DNA from: Chlamydoabsidia padenii
Taxonomy: Eukaryota > Mucoromycota > Mucoromycetes > Mucorales > Cunninghamellaceae
NCBI GenBank assembly: GCA_025330725.1
Contig: JAIWND010000086.1
Coordinates: 1 to 22,335 of the forward strand
Length of the DNA stretch: 22,335 bases
Direction of reading: 5' to 3'
The position numbers and the translations under genes are program-made. The stretch's first letter is position 1. Every line of letters starts with the position of its first letter. Below are positions 1-10,300 of the stretch, one piece after another. The notes beneath the pieces were generated by a model. That model saw nothing but the letters and a program-made list of their open reading frames with translations, had not been told where the DNA came from and searched no databases.

Positions 1-1376
1 TGATATTGACTATATGCTAAAGTAGTGGAGGGATAGTAATCGTATCTTTTTCAGAATGATCGCACCAGTATCATCGTTCAAGTTTGTTGTTTGTTGATGT
101 CATTGTCCCTATTATGGTTGATATCACTACAGAGAGCACTAAAGAAGAAGAAGAAGAAGAAGAAGAAAATCAGTAGTTAGTCTCGTCTATCCAACCCTCT
201 TTGTTCTTACCTGAGGTTTAAGAATCTTCTTTATTATAATCTCCTTTCACCAGGATTCACCTTGGGACCTTATTCGTACAGCTGGATTCGACCTATAGTG
301 ATGCATCATACAGTTTCTTTTTTTTAAAAAAAAAGAAAAAAAGAAGTGAGTTTGAGCAATTAGTTTTCTTGTAATGTTAAGGTACAGCTTGGTTTTATTA
401 TGTTTGCGTACTTCCATGATACAATGATACAAGTTTTTTTTACTTGATGGCGGCCGATACCGTTACTTGTTAATGTTGTGAGTGATTGGATTGTGGATTG
501 GATTGAAAAGAAAAGAAAAGAAAAGAATTTCTGATATAAAAGGAAAATTTAAATCCCGCCATAAATCATTTTTACATTTATCTTCTTTATTCCTCACTTT
601 ATCAGATCTGTTGATCAAACTGTTTTACTTAAACTTTACCCTCTCATTACAATTCTTGTCCTTACTAATTGTTTACAATATATATCAACCTTGTTTTTTG
701 ATCGTTTTCCTTTTACTTTGACACTCATTGGAGTCTCGGGTAAAGGTAAAACAAAAGAAAAAACTGTCTCTTTTATCTTTTGAATCAACACCCCTTCATC
801 AAGGCTTTGATAATAATACTTTTCTTTTTTCCGTTTTTGTTTAGGTGGATCGGGTGGCCCAAATGACAACAAACACAGGCAACAACTTGATCAATTCATT
901 ATCTCTCTATGTCTATGGCGACAATACAACTACTTCCTTTATTTCGTCTATTTAAGTGTAGAAATCGCTTGCTTTTATCCTACGCCGGAATATATTGATG
1001 GATGGTATCGTATCTGCGACATTTGCTCATTCACTATATGACCTCTGTTTCCTTTTGTTAACAGATTGGCTTTATACCATTAGTTCCCTTTTTCTAACTG
1101 CATATTGTTCTCACTATCCCCTTCACTACTGAAACCATCTTTTATATACTGTTATACTTACTCTAATTAATAAAGGTTTTTTAATCACTATTGTCATCCA
1201 ACCTGTGTTATTGTATTGTGTAGTACCCAATGTATGTCAAATTCATGCAGATCGGGGAATAAAGTGCATTTTTCAAATCCCGCTGTCGGGATAGTGGAGT
1301 AAAAAAAGAGTAGACAAGCAAAGATCATATGTAAACCAACAATAGTTGGTATAGGTTTTATTTAAATAAAATCAAA
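1..1376. other. AT-rich region without a supported gene
   Basis: No reading frame here can be defended. The sequence holds an (AAG)n microsatellite at about 142-168, an (AAAAG)n run at about 507-526 and many homopolymers. A possible splice acceptor (tttttcag) near position 54 is followed by open sequence in more than one frame; one frame ends in a run of eight Glu from the AAG repeat, another in Lys. The tail of a plus-strand gene entering from the left is therefore possible but not shown. At 1276-1293 there is a small inverted repeat, ATCCCG-ctgt-CGGGAT. The 60-80 residue open frames at 247-432, 482-721 and 636-872 are low-complexity and not believable as genes. Confidence 0.5.
142..168. repeat. 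(AAG)n microsatellite
   Basis: About nine AAG units in a row, ending in AAAA. In one plus-strand frame it would encode a Glu run just before a stop, in another a Lys run. Confidence 0.9.
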
Positions 1377-1616
1377 CTAATAGCTATAATATAACACAAG
1401 AATACAAAGGCATACTAATGGACATAATAAACCAAGCTCCGAGTGGGAGAGTGGTGGTGTAGTGGTATCAGATGTGATTGTCTTTGGTGCTACTGGGAAA
1501 TCCTGTTCCCAAGTGATGTCATCGAAGAATGGTTCTGGGGAGTCCTGGATGGTTTCAGAGAATGTTTCTGTGGTGATCTCTTTTTCCTCTTTTTCCTCCC
1601 TCAACATAATTGATAA
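1377..1616 (-). CDS. Candidate terminal exon, unknown protein
   Basis: Open frame on the minus strand whose first half has a protein-like composition: acidic, with FFDDITWEQDFPVAPKTI, then a Thr/Pro/Ser stretch and a hydrophobic C-terminal end. A possible acceptor (gattag) lies directly upstream in frame and an AATAAA lies about 20 bases past the stop on the same strand. I cannot find convincing upstream exons and recognise no family. The plus strand just to the right also carries spliceable open frames in the opposite direction, so one of the two readings is probably wrong. It may be a chance frame. Confidence 0.25.
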   Translation of the reverse strand, partial: LSIMLREEKEEKEITTETFSETIQDSPEPFFDDITWEQDFPVAPKTITSDTTTPPLSHSELGLLCPLVCLCILVLYYSY

Positions 1617-1623
1617 TCCCTAA

Positions 1624-1857
1624 TCATGGCAACATACAGTAACTACATTAATTACTTTTGGTGGTTATAAACAAGTCTTTTATTCTTTAAGGGATAGTTT
1701 GGCTAAAACCGTAGAGTCAGTCTCGTCTGCACCCACCACAGGTAAACCCTATTAATGACTGACTCGATACATTGTAACTAACCTGGTATGATGATTAGAT
1801 AAAAGAAAGACTGCCATTCAGAACGGTGAACAAGAACTCGGTGAAGCCAACGACATT
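1624..1857 (+). CDS. Candidate exon pair of an unknown plus-strand gene
   Basis: Two blocks read in one frame across a good short intron. The first ends at 1741 (…VESVSSAPTT), the intron is 1742-1798 (57 nt; GTAAAC donor, CTAAC branch point, ATTAG acceptor), and the second is 1799-1857 (…KRKTAIQNGEQELGEANDI), ending at a GTAAGT donor. A third acceptor with branch point and pyrimidine tract follows at about 1888-1920, but the frame soon meets a stop (1942-1944). No start codon was found and no family recognised. Splice signals are strong; coding status is uncertain. Confidence 0.3.
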
Positions 1858-2283
1858 GTAAGTGATGTTCAAGAAGGGACGCAGTGTCTAACTCTTTTTA
1901 TTATTATCTCATTGTAATAGATTGTGCAACTAACTCTGTGGTAATGGGAAGTCTGCTGATGATGAAACACACTAAACTGGATGAAATAAACAAAGGTTAC
2001 AATAGAAAAGAAAGAAAAAGGTGCGTTGGTGCTGATTCTTTCTGCTTGGATCAACACTTTTATCGAGACTCTAGTACTGATATGTTTTGTTTTAATTATA
2101 GGTGAAATCGAGGCATACCACATCCTTGTAACCTGGATGGGATAAAAAAAAAACTGTTCACCATAAATACTGTCTCCTATTATAGTCCTCCTACACTTAT
2201 TGAACAACGAAAACGCAATTTTTTTTAGGAGACGAAGGTAATTATGATTCTATTCTTTTTTATTGAAGCTTAACTGGTTTTTA

Positions 2284-2512
2284 TGTAGAATTGGACGAAT
2301 ATATTGGCCAAACCAGGAGAAAACACTCACTCCAGACGACATTCCTTCATGGTCGGTTCGTCACGAACGTTCAACCGGACCTCAACTTTCCTCGCTACTC
2401 GTCACCACCTCCGACGCAATCTTTACCATATTCCCCATCAACATACATTTTCTCGACACCGAAGAAAAACCGCATCGTCCCTGTCCCTGGTATTCCCTAT
2501 GATGAAGACTAG
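2284..2512 (+). CDS. Candidate last exon, unknown protein
   Basis: A good intron end (CTTAAC branch point, tttttatgtag acceptor at about 2278-2288) precedes an open frame. It reads LDEYIGQTRRKHSL and later FPRYSSPPPTQSLPYSP, ending VPVPGIPYDED and stop. The local GC content is higher and third positions richer in C/T than in the flanks, which supports coding. A second frame over the same bases is also open to about 2502, so the frame is not certain. An upstream nine-base micro-exon (gagacgaag between ag and gt) would keep this frame. Family unknown. Confidence 0.3.
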
Positions 2513-3208
2513 TTTGTCATTGCTATTACTGATACCCCTCCCCCTCCATCTCACCATAGTATAGAAATGATTCTTGTTTTTAATTAATTGTAATAAAAAA
2601 ATTATATGTAACACTTTACACATAGCACTTTTTGATAGACGGAAAAAGACTTGGGTATTTGATTGTGCGTCGACCTGGTTACATATGATAGGAATGATAC
2701 TGGATGACATGACATTGGGATCGCATGAATCGGGATTTCAAAAGCACAACTTGTCCTCATGCAACCAGACTTGAAAACGAAGTTTGGTTCTGTCTATGAA
2801 TCTTCATTCCACTTGGTTTTTTTTTTCACAAATGACAAGTAAAAGTCATCGCAAGCTTGGACTGACTGACACAAGTGTCTAGGTACTTGGCTTTTGTGGT
2901 AAAGTATGTTGTAAATATGCTACAGTATGCATATCGCCACTTTAATCATTAGCATTTATTGACAATTAAGCGAGTGGAGGCACGCGAGATCTGAAAATGA
3001 AGTTTGCTACCCTGTCCATGTAGACAAATCCGGTTATAGGTTGGATAAGGCCGATCAAACATGAATAGAGTTAAGTGGGTGATTTTATTAAAATAAAATA
3101 AAAGGTATATGTTTGTATACGTCATTAAAAGGGAAGATAATAGGGATTGTAAATTACACACCTATACAAAATACTAGCTAAACTATAACTAAGGTATCCA
3201 AAGTAGCA
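2513..3208. other. Intergenic, 3' flank of the polyQ gene
   Basis: No supportable gene. The right part is the 3' untranslated region of the minus-strand gene that starts at 4532. An AATAAA on the minus strand at about 3081-3086 lies roughly 125 bases past that gene's stop and is a good polyadenylation signal. Confidence 0.55.
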
Positions 3209-3821
3209 TCAAGAAGACCATGGGTTATCATCGAGTAAAGTGTCCTGCTGCCATCCAAAAGAAGTATTCCCCGTCGAGTCGTCACCGTTTCTTGATCCAT
3301 CAATACCGGCGAATCCAACATCCCGTTGTTCACATGCCACCGATGTAAGGAATTGCTCATCGTCATTGTTGTCCATTTTATTGCTCTTGGTGTTAACCCC
3401 GTGCCAATTCGCGATCAAATCTGCAAATGCTGCCCGTTTTGCCGGTTCAATCTCTTTTGATTTGTGTGGTAAAGGTGTGGTTGTGGTGGCAATTGGAGAT
3501 GGTGCTTCCCAAGGATTACTGCCGTTGGTCGTTGGTGTCTTGATTGTCGGTGTACTTGAAGATGCAGAGATAGCCAAGGCTTGGAATTGGGTGACAGAGG
3601 CATAGAGTTCGGGATCATCGTCAAACCTCAGTTTCATCGAACTTGGTAAGACAGAGGGTACCATTGCAAATGCTCTTGTCGCTTCGTCTTCCATCATGGC
3701 CGCCTTTTGCTGTTGCATAATCCGCATTTCGTCGGTAATGGCGTCTTCTTCTTCTTGGTGCTTGTTGATTGGTGGGTCTATCTTTTTCACTTGTTGTGCT
3801 TGTCGTTGTTGCTGCTGCTGC

Positions 3822-3861
<40 letters not shown>

Positions 3862-4532
3862 GCTGTTGCTGTTGATGTTGATGTTGATGTTTTTTATGAA
3901 TCCTAGGAGGAGGAGGTGGTGGCACCGAAGATGTTTGAGGTGATTTCACCAAAATAGGTGATGATGAAGGTGATGAGGGTGTTGATGATCGAGGTGAATT
4001 CGATACAGAGAGTGGGCGCCGTGGTGGTGGTGGTGGTGGTGGTTTTTTTACGCTATCGTTTTGTGTAGGCGAGCTGATTGGAGGTGGTGGTACCAAGCTT
4101 GACGAATTAGATGTTTTTCTAGTTCCTCCAAATAAAAAGTCGTCGTCGCTTCCGTCATCCACTAGTTGCTTGACAGAGGTTGATCGTAAAGAGGTCGAAG
4201 AGCGTACAATGGTGCGTTTATTGTTGAATTTGCTGACATCGATACCACCAAAAATGCCTCCATTGATATCATTGTTGCCAGGTGAGCTGGATCGAGAGAG
4301 AGGATCTGGAGGTGAACTGGAGGTTGTTGTTGTTGTGCTTTGGGCATTTAGAGGATCTACCGTTGATAAAGAAGAAGAGAGTTAAACCATGAAGGTATAC
4401 ACGTATGCATATAACTTTAGTCGCACACCAGTAATTCAGACAACTATCAAGGATATAAAAAAAAAAGGTCGGATACTTACCATCACCAAATAAATGACCA
4501 TGTTTTGCTCTTTGTTTCGACTTGAAGGACAT
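3209..4532 (-). CDS. PolyQ/polyP low-complexity protein, function unknown
   Basis: Two exons: 4481-4532 (ATG, MSFKSKQRAKHGHLFGD) and 3209-4356, joined over a 124-nt intron (GTAAGT donor at 4480, tag acceptor at 4357). The 1200 nt close exactly in phase, giving 399 residues. A GTG inside exon 2 (4160-4162) is not the start, because the frame runs open from the splice site. Order of features: Ser/Thr-rich N-terminal part with DPL motifs and FGGID, an acidic patch (DDGSDDDF), proline runs near residues 123-130 and 163-168, 23 Gln at about 179-201, then a mixed region with NPWEAP, a helix-like AKRAAFADLIANWHG and a C-terminal DDNPWSS. Repeated DPL/NPW-type short motifs recall endocytic or coat-adaptor linear motifs, but that is only a resemblance. 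No catalytic domain is visible; most of the chain should be disordered. Confidence 0.8.
3806..3874 (-). repeat. CAA/CAG trinucleotide repeat encoding polyQ
   Basis: Twenty-three consecutive Gln codons in the minus-strand gene, mostly CAA with CAG near both ends, followed by alternating His-Gln codons. Pure inner CAA units make length variation between strains likely. The antisense Leu-rich open frame over it is a shadow. Confidence 0.95.
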
Positions 4533-4971
4533 CAAAAGAATGAAGAATTAAAAAGAGGGAAGAAGAGCGAAAAATAGGAAAATCGGAGTAGGAAAAAATA
4601 AATAGGAAGAAAGTCGAACAGGTCGAAACTGCAATAGTGTTCAGACTATTGATTGCAAAGGAATAAACACCAAAGATGCTTTTAACATATATCCGTATTC
4701 TAACTCTGGTATTGTATACATCACGATATAGCTTTCATTTCAGCTAATTCAAATAAACCAAGTTGCAGTTGGACGGAATTTAAAAACAGTATCTTTGTTG
4801 CACAAAAGGTCTTTTATATGAAGAATCAATTAAGGAGGGACAAGACAGTTTATTGGTTGATTGTACATATAAAAAACATAATAGAGGGATTACTATACAA
4901 AGGGGTGTGGAAGAGATGGTTTATACTAATAAAGATAAGTGTGCAGTAAAAGTGAGAGGGATTTTTACTGT
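4533..4971. other. Intergenic: promoter side of polyQ gene, 3' flank of acetyltransferase gene
   Basis: No gene seen. A minus-strand AATAAA at 4849-4854, about 118 bases past the stop of the carnitine acetyltransferase gene, is its likely polyadenylation signal. The purine-rich stretch at 4533-4620 is the 5' flank of the gene starting at 4532. Confidence 0.6.
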
Positions 4972-7049
4972 CTAAAGTTTAGCTTGAGCGGGAGTTTCGT
5001 TTGACAAAAGTTCACGCAAATCTTCAGCAGCATTGTCCAAAGCTTGCTTAAAGTGATAAGCACCCTTAACATATTTTTTGCCATCAATAGTAAGATCCTT
5101 GACACTGGCAATGTTGAATTGGAGGACGTTATTGTTCACCATGTACGCAATACCAAAACCATCAGGCACCACTTGACCCCAGCCATAACCATCAAAGTAT
5201 TCGGAAGCCAATTGAGAAGTAGACAAATACCAGTGAGAGCAGTTGGCAAAGGAAGGAATGGTGAACAAGCTAGGCTTGGATTCGCCAGGACGTAAAGAGT
5301 TCTTGAGACCAAACAAGTGACGATCCACACCATGAGCATTAGTGGCTTGACCCATATAAGCACCTTGAGCCTTCAAAGCAGCACGGAATCGAGCAATCTT
5401 ATCAGTATCAGAGACACTAGAATCTTCCATAGCTTTGACAAAAGCGACACTTTCGTTGGACACAGTGCGGTTGGTTTCGGTACGGCCACGTTGGAATTTA
5501 CGAGTCATACCAGCTTCATAAGTAGCGCGACAGACACCAAACATCTTGTAGTAAGCCAATTGGATGACCATTTGAGCAAAGGCATCAGGGGAGCACTTGA
5601 ATTTCTTGATTTGGTTTTTGCCAAGACCATTGAAGGCGAGTACCGTCAAATCGTGGTTGGCAATAGCATCATCAAAGTTCTTTTCTGCCAAAGCAAGGTG
5701 TTTGTTGACAGCAGCATCAATACGGAATTGGATTTCAGTAGGTTGAGGAAGGCTGGGTCGGACAGAGACAGTACCATGGTACACCTTGTTCTTGGCCAAG
5801 TTTTCACAGATAAAGTTGTTCAATCGGGCTGTCACCATACCATCCATACAAGAGTGCTAAAGAATAGCATGTATTAGATTCCTATATTCTTTTAATTCCA
5901 TCTGCATTCATATACTTACTTCACCAATAAAACCAGCCTTTCCATTTTCAAAGACAACGAATTGCAAAGGCTTGTCAAAGAAGCGGTTGCGACCATCACC
6001 ATGCCAGCAAGCACGAGAAAGTTCATCACGAGTAACAGGAGAGTAGTCATCCAGACAGACAACAAAGCTAGCAGATTCGATCTTTTCCAAAGCAGACTTG
6101 TTATCACCATGAGCAGCCAATAAGGATTCCCGGGCATCAGTCCAGTTGTTACGATGTTCAGCAGTAAGCACACCCAAAGGCAAGCCCTTACTTTGACCAG
6201 CAAGATCGATCACACGTTGGAATTGTTGTTGGATTTCAGTGGTGGAGAGTTGTTGACCGTTATGGACCACATCGACAAAGTAGAATCGGTTTTTGCGAAT
6301 CACAATGATATGAGTGTTTTCAATGGGGTCAAAGGCGATTTCAATATCAGAAGGTTTCTTGGGAATACGGCAGTTGTTAAACATGTACTTGTAAGAATCC
6401 ATACACAAAGGTTCACCCTTGGCATATTCAATAGGAAGGGTTTTTCTAGTCATTCATATCATAAATAAAGAAGGTAAGTATATTATTCCCCATCCATTCA
6501 CCTCCCCCCTTCCTTTTTTTTTTTTTTTTTCTCGCTCTCTCTCTGACTTACTGTACGATTTCCTTCTTAAATTCAAGGGCGGCGGTGGTGATAGCAGCTG
6601 CACGTTCGACATTGTTTCTTCGTACCTTGTCATCCTTGTAAGCAAAGAAGTAGCTGACATTGATTACCACAGAGTCACGATAACCCATATAAGATTGATC
6701 CAACCACCATTCTTCCATCCAGTTGACAATCTTGGGATCTTGAGATCGAGCCACCAAACGTTTTTGTAATTCTTGACCGATACCACCTGGGGTGAGGAAT
6801 TCCTTGGCAGCTTCTTCAGTCTGTTGGTATTCAGCATCGGACACAAGAGGACGGACAGTCTTGAGATACATGGCAAGGGTACGATCCAAAGCAGGTACAG
6901 GCAACTTGGGAAGATTGGCTTGATATTGGAACATGGGTCCAGCTGCGTTAGGATCAATAGGTGTCTAATTAAAAAGGACACGTGCTTGATTAGTAAAAAG
7001 TTCTTATGTGTTTGCTATTGGTTTTAAATGTCATTACCTTGGGAGCCAT
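4972..7049 (-). CDS. CAT2: Carnitine O-acetyltransferase, peroxisomal/mitochondrial type
   Basis: Transfers acetyl groups between acetyl-CoA and carnitine, letting acetyl units leave peroxisomes and mitochondria. Four exons: 7038-7049 (12 nt, MAPK), 6552-6964, 5920-6445 and 4972-5856. Phases close to 1836 nt, 611 residues, near the usual length for the family. Visible motifs: WWLDQSYMGYRDSVVINVSY near the N-terminal quarter, the choline/carnitine-acyltransferase signature region RFFDKPLQFVVFENGKAGFIGE, and the catalytic HSCMDGM with His318. That His is the first codon of the last exon. Further on is SQLASEYFDGYGWGQVVPDGFGIAY, typical of the C-terminal half. The chain ends in AKL, a PTS1-type peroxisomal signal, as in yeast Cat2. 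No clear mitochondrial presequence is seen from this start; an alternative upstream first exon is conceivable. Assignment to the family is firm; the symbol rests on similarity to yeast. Confidence 0.93.
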
Positions 7050-7397
7050 CGTTGTAGTTAAAAAAAAATAATAATAATAAAAAAAAAGAAGAGGGAAGAA
7101 AAAAAAAGAAGAGTGAAGAAAAAGGGAAAAAATTAAGGGTAATAAAAAGATGTGGGGATTGGTCGGGGTTGAATATTAGCCTGAAGCGGTTGTCGGTTTT
7201 TAAAAATAAAAAAAAGCTGACAACTTTCAGATGATTTTTCCAAAACATAAGTCAGCAACAATGGTCTACAGAGTTACACAAACAAGGTATGGTGAAGAGA
7301 TGCCTTTATTTAACAAAACAAAAAAGTATATACACATAAAGTCTACTGCTATAATTATACATACTGTAAGAGTATAAGTAGTTCCAACAAACCCAGA
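7050..7397. other. Intergenic: acetyltransferase promoter and glucosyltransferase 3' flank
   Basis: No gene. Purine-rich low complexity at 7060-7140 lies just upstream of the acetyltransferase start. A minus-strand AATAAA at 7305-7310 lies about 90 bases past the stop of the sterol glucosyltransferase gene and is its likely poly(A) signal. Confidence 0.6.
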
Positions 7398-10300
7398 TCA
7401 ATCACTAGTGTTATCCGTTCCAAATAAGGGCAAGTGCTTCAATTTCGATGCATAGGAGGATAATGACAGCCTGTTGTTGTTACTGCTGTTATCTGGGGAT
7501 ATCATTAAATCTTCCTTGTCCGATCCATTTGTAGGTGATACCGCCGAGGAAGATGACGCCGGTAGTTGTTTTGTTCGCTTCGCCAATCCCAAATTCCGGT
7601 AAAGGCATTCCATAGCTGTTTGTGTGCCATTTTCTTGTCGGATAGCTTCACCAAGTAACTTTGCCTTGTTGATCATCGCCTTGTCTTGAGTGATGGTCAA
7701 GAGATTCTCCTTTAAATGTTCTTTGGTCAATTTCGGCATACAGACACCCACACCCAGTTCCGTTACTCTATGCGCCCAGAATCGTTGATCGCCAAAGAAA
7801 GGTTTAATTACAGTCGGTAGACCCGCCCTGAGACCTGTAATCAAAAAGTAAATAATAAAGTAAGTATTCTTTTCTTTTGCAGTAATTAAATCATCATATC
7901 TCTATTCTTACCAGCTGCACAAGTCCCAGCACCACCATGATGGACAACGCCTTGTATAAGCGGGAATAACCAGTCATGAGGAACAGAGTCCAAGCGTAAG
8001 ATGGAGTCCGGATAATCTTGTAATACCTGTGTTGACGCTGATGTTGATTTTTTTTGCTGCTCTTGTTGTTGACTTGATGCTTTTCGTGAGGACCACCCTT
8101 TGCATACAATGGCACGGACATTGGCTTCTATTACGGATTCCACAATCACTCGAGACATAGCTTCTGGATCAGATACCATGATAGATCCAAATCCAATATA
8201 AACAATAGGTCGTGTATCCTTCTTGCTGTCCGAATGTTCATTATCCAACCCCAAAAAGGCGACAAGTTCCGGAGATGGTTGCCAGCTGTCTTTGGTGTCG
8301 TTTGTCTTTTCGTCCAAAAACCAGTAGCCAGTACAATGAATATAGTCGGGCCAGTCCTTGGGGTTAGGTTGTACCAAAGGTGAGAAGGAATAGAGGTAAG
8401 GGACACGCCAGAGCTCAAGTCGTTCCAATGTTGTCGTTGGTAAATTGAGTTTTTCACGCCGGAATCGATTGATGGGTCTGGAGATACCTGCCCATAATGC
8501 CATTTCGATCATCATATAAGTCATGTCATTGTAAACCCGGCTGCCAGTATGATTTGGTGTTGCAAAAGGATGAGGGAAGCGTGTCGTCCGTGTCCAAGGG
8601 AAAGGCATTGATCTAAAGTATGGGATTTCTGTAAAAGAGTTAATGACAGAACTATAACAGTAATGTTATATAACATACCTAGTTTTTCCGCCAAATGAAT
8701 ACCAACCATAGCACTTGGGCTTTCAATCAATACATCTGTACCTTGACAAGCATCCCAGCTTGTTTCCAGTAATGTATCAAACCATGTGTAAAACTATACA
8801 GGACAAGAAGAAGAAATAGTTAATATCATCAATAATACATACCCACTACCATACTTACAAACTTGTATCCATTTTTAATAAAGGAAAAGGATAAAAAGTT
8901 GTTGTCGATGCACAGTTTCATTAGTTCTCCAGGGTCGCCACCAATTGACCTGAATTCAATACCATGCTTTTCCACCCAAGGTTTGTATTCTTCATGAGAC
9001 GCAATCCGACAATGATGACCACCTTCTTGTTGGAGTTGTTTACACAGAGCAATGTAAGGCTGAACATCCCCCCGAGATCCAATCGTCAAGCACGTGATGG
9101 TCAAAGGCTTTGTAGTTTTGCGAGATGTATTTCGTTGTTGGTCTGGTAGATTGGAGAGAAGAGGAGGACCATCTAAGTTAAACAGGCAACAACATAAAAA
9201 GTTAGTCAACATAACCACTTATCACATCGTTTACTTACTATATTCGGATGGAGGCACGACATGTTCGGCTGATTTTTCTGTCATATCTTCGAATTGGTGG
9301 GTTCTTGGTGACCTGGGTTCATCTTTGTTACTATATAAAAACAAAGAATTGACCATTAGCAATCAGTCATCATCCCATTTCCAGTGTTTTACCTGTCAGA
9401 TTCACTGGAATCGAATTGTCCTTCTAGATGTTTGTGTGATTCCAGGGTTAGTAATGCATAACAGCTGTCGCGAAGCTCCAATGATACGAATTCAAAAAAG
9501 ATCTATAAAGAAAACCCCTCATGTTAGTACTACATATCTTTTTTTTGGGGGGGCCTATTCTGTTGAATCACTTACTTCTTCAGTCATGTCTTTTGTTGTA
9601 ACACCAATACCATGTAATAGATGGTAACCTCGACTTTTCAGGGGTCGTATACTGACGATGTCATCGAATGGAATCACGATCTAAAATAAATCCGATCATG
9701 CATATGATAAATCAAAAGAAGATTAATATTATGATGTCAGTTTACTCTTTTGAGGAGGAAGAAGGGTGGAATTGTAAGTATTACCTTTTGATGTCCCGCC
9801 AAGACGTTTGCATGAAAACATGCATAATCTTTAGTAAAATATAATCGGCCATAATAAGGAATCATTCTCCACACAGACGCACGATAGACTAGTATTAAAA
9901 AATAACATATAAACTTGTTAGCAAATACACTATCGAATTTCGTATACAACTTACCTGCCGTGACAGTGACATCTGAGCCTAGCATAGGAAAATTCTTTTG
10001 GACTTCATCGTTCACCGCCACTTGATAATGATTGTGCACATCATCATCCCATTCTATTTCTTCTACTGAAGGTGATAAGACACAGAGTTGTCGCCTTAGA
10101 TCTGTACATAGCCACATTGGTGCTGATGATAGGTCATCCTTTCGCTTTTGCCCATGTTGCTGTTGATGCTGATCCATTCCTTTGTGTCTGTTGATGATGA
10201 GTGGTGATGCAAGCTGTAGCAAATGAGATGTCGCCGGGAGTGATAGGTGTTTCCTTGTTGTTGTGATGAGTGATGTGGATGCATTGTTATTGTTATTGTT

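Noticed and set aside
3240..3943. Plus-strand ORFs over the polyQ gene, including a Leu-rich one
   Set aside because: They are antisense shadows; the Leu run is the complement of the CAA repeat.
4160..4162. GTG at the start of the long polyQ frame as a start codon
   Set aside because: The frame continues open upstream to a good splice acceptor at 4357 and an ATG exon at 4532; total length then closes in phase.
5317..5877. 186-codon plus-strand ORF
   Set aside because: Antisense to the acetyltransferase exon that carries clear family motifs.
9094..9627. 177-codon plus-strand ORF
   Set aside because: Antisense to three glucosyltransferase exons and their introns.
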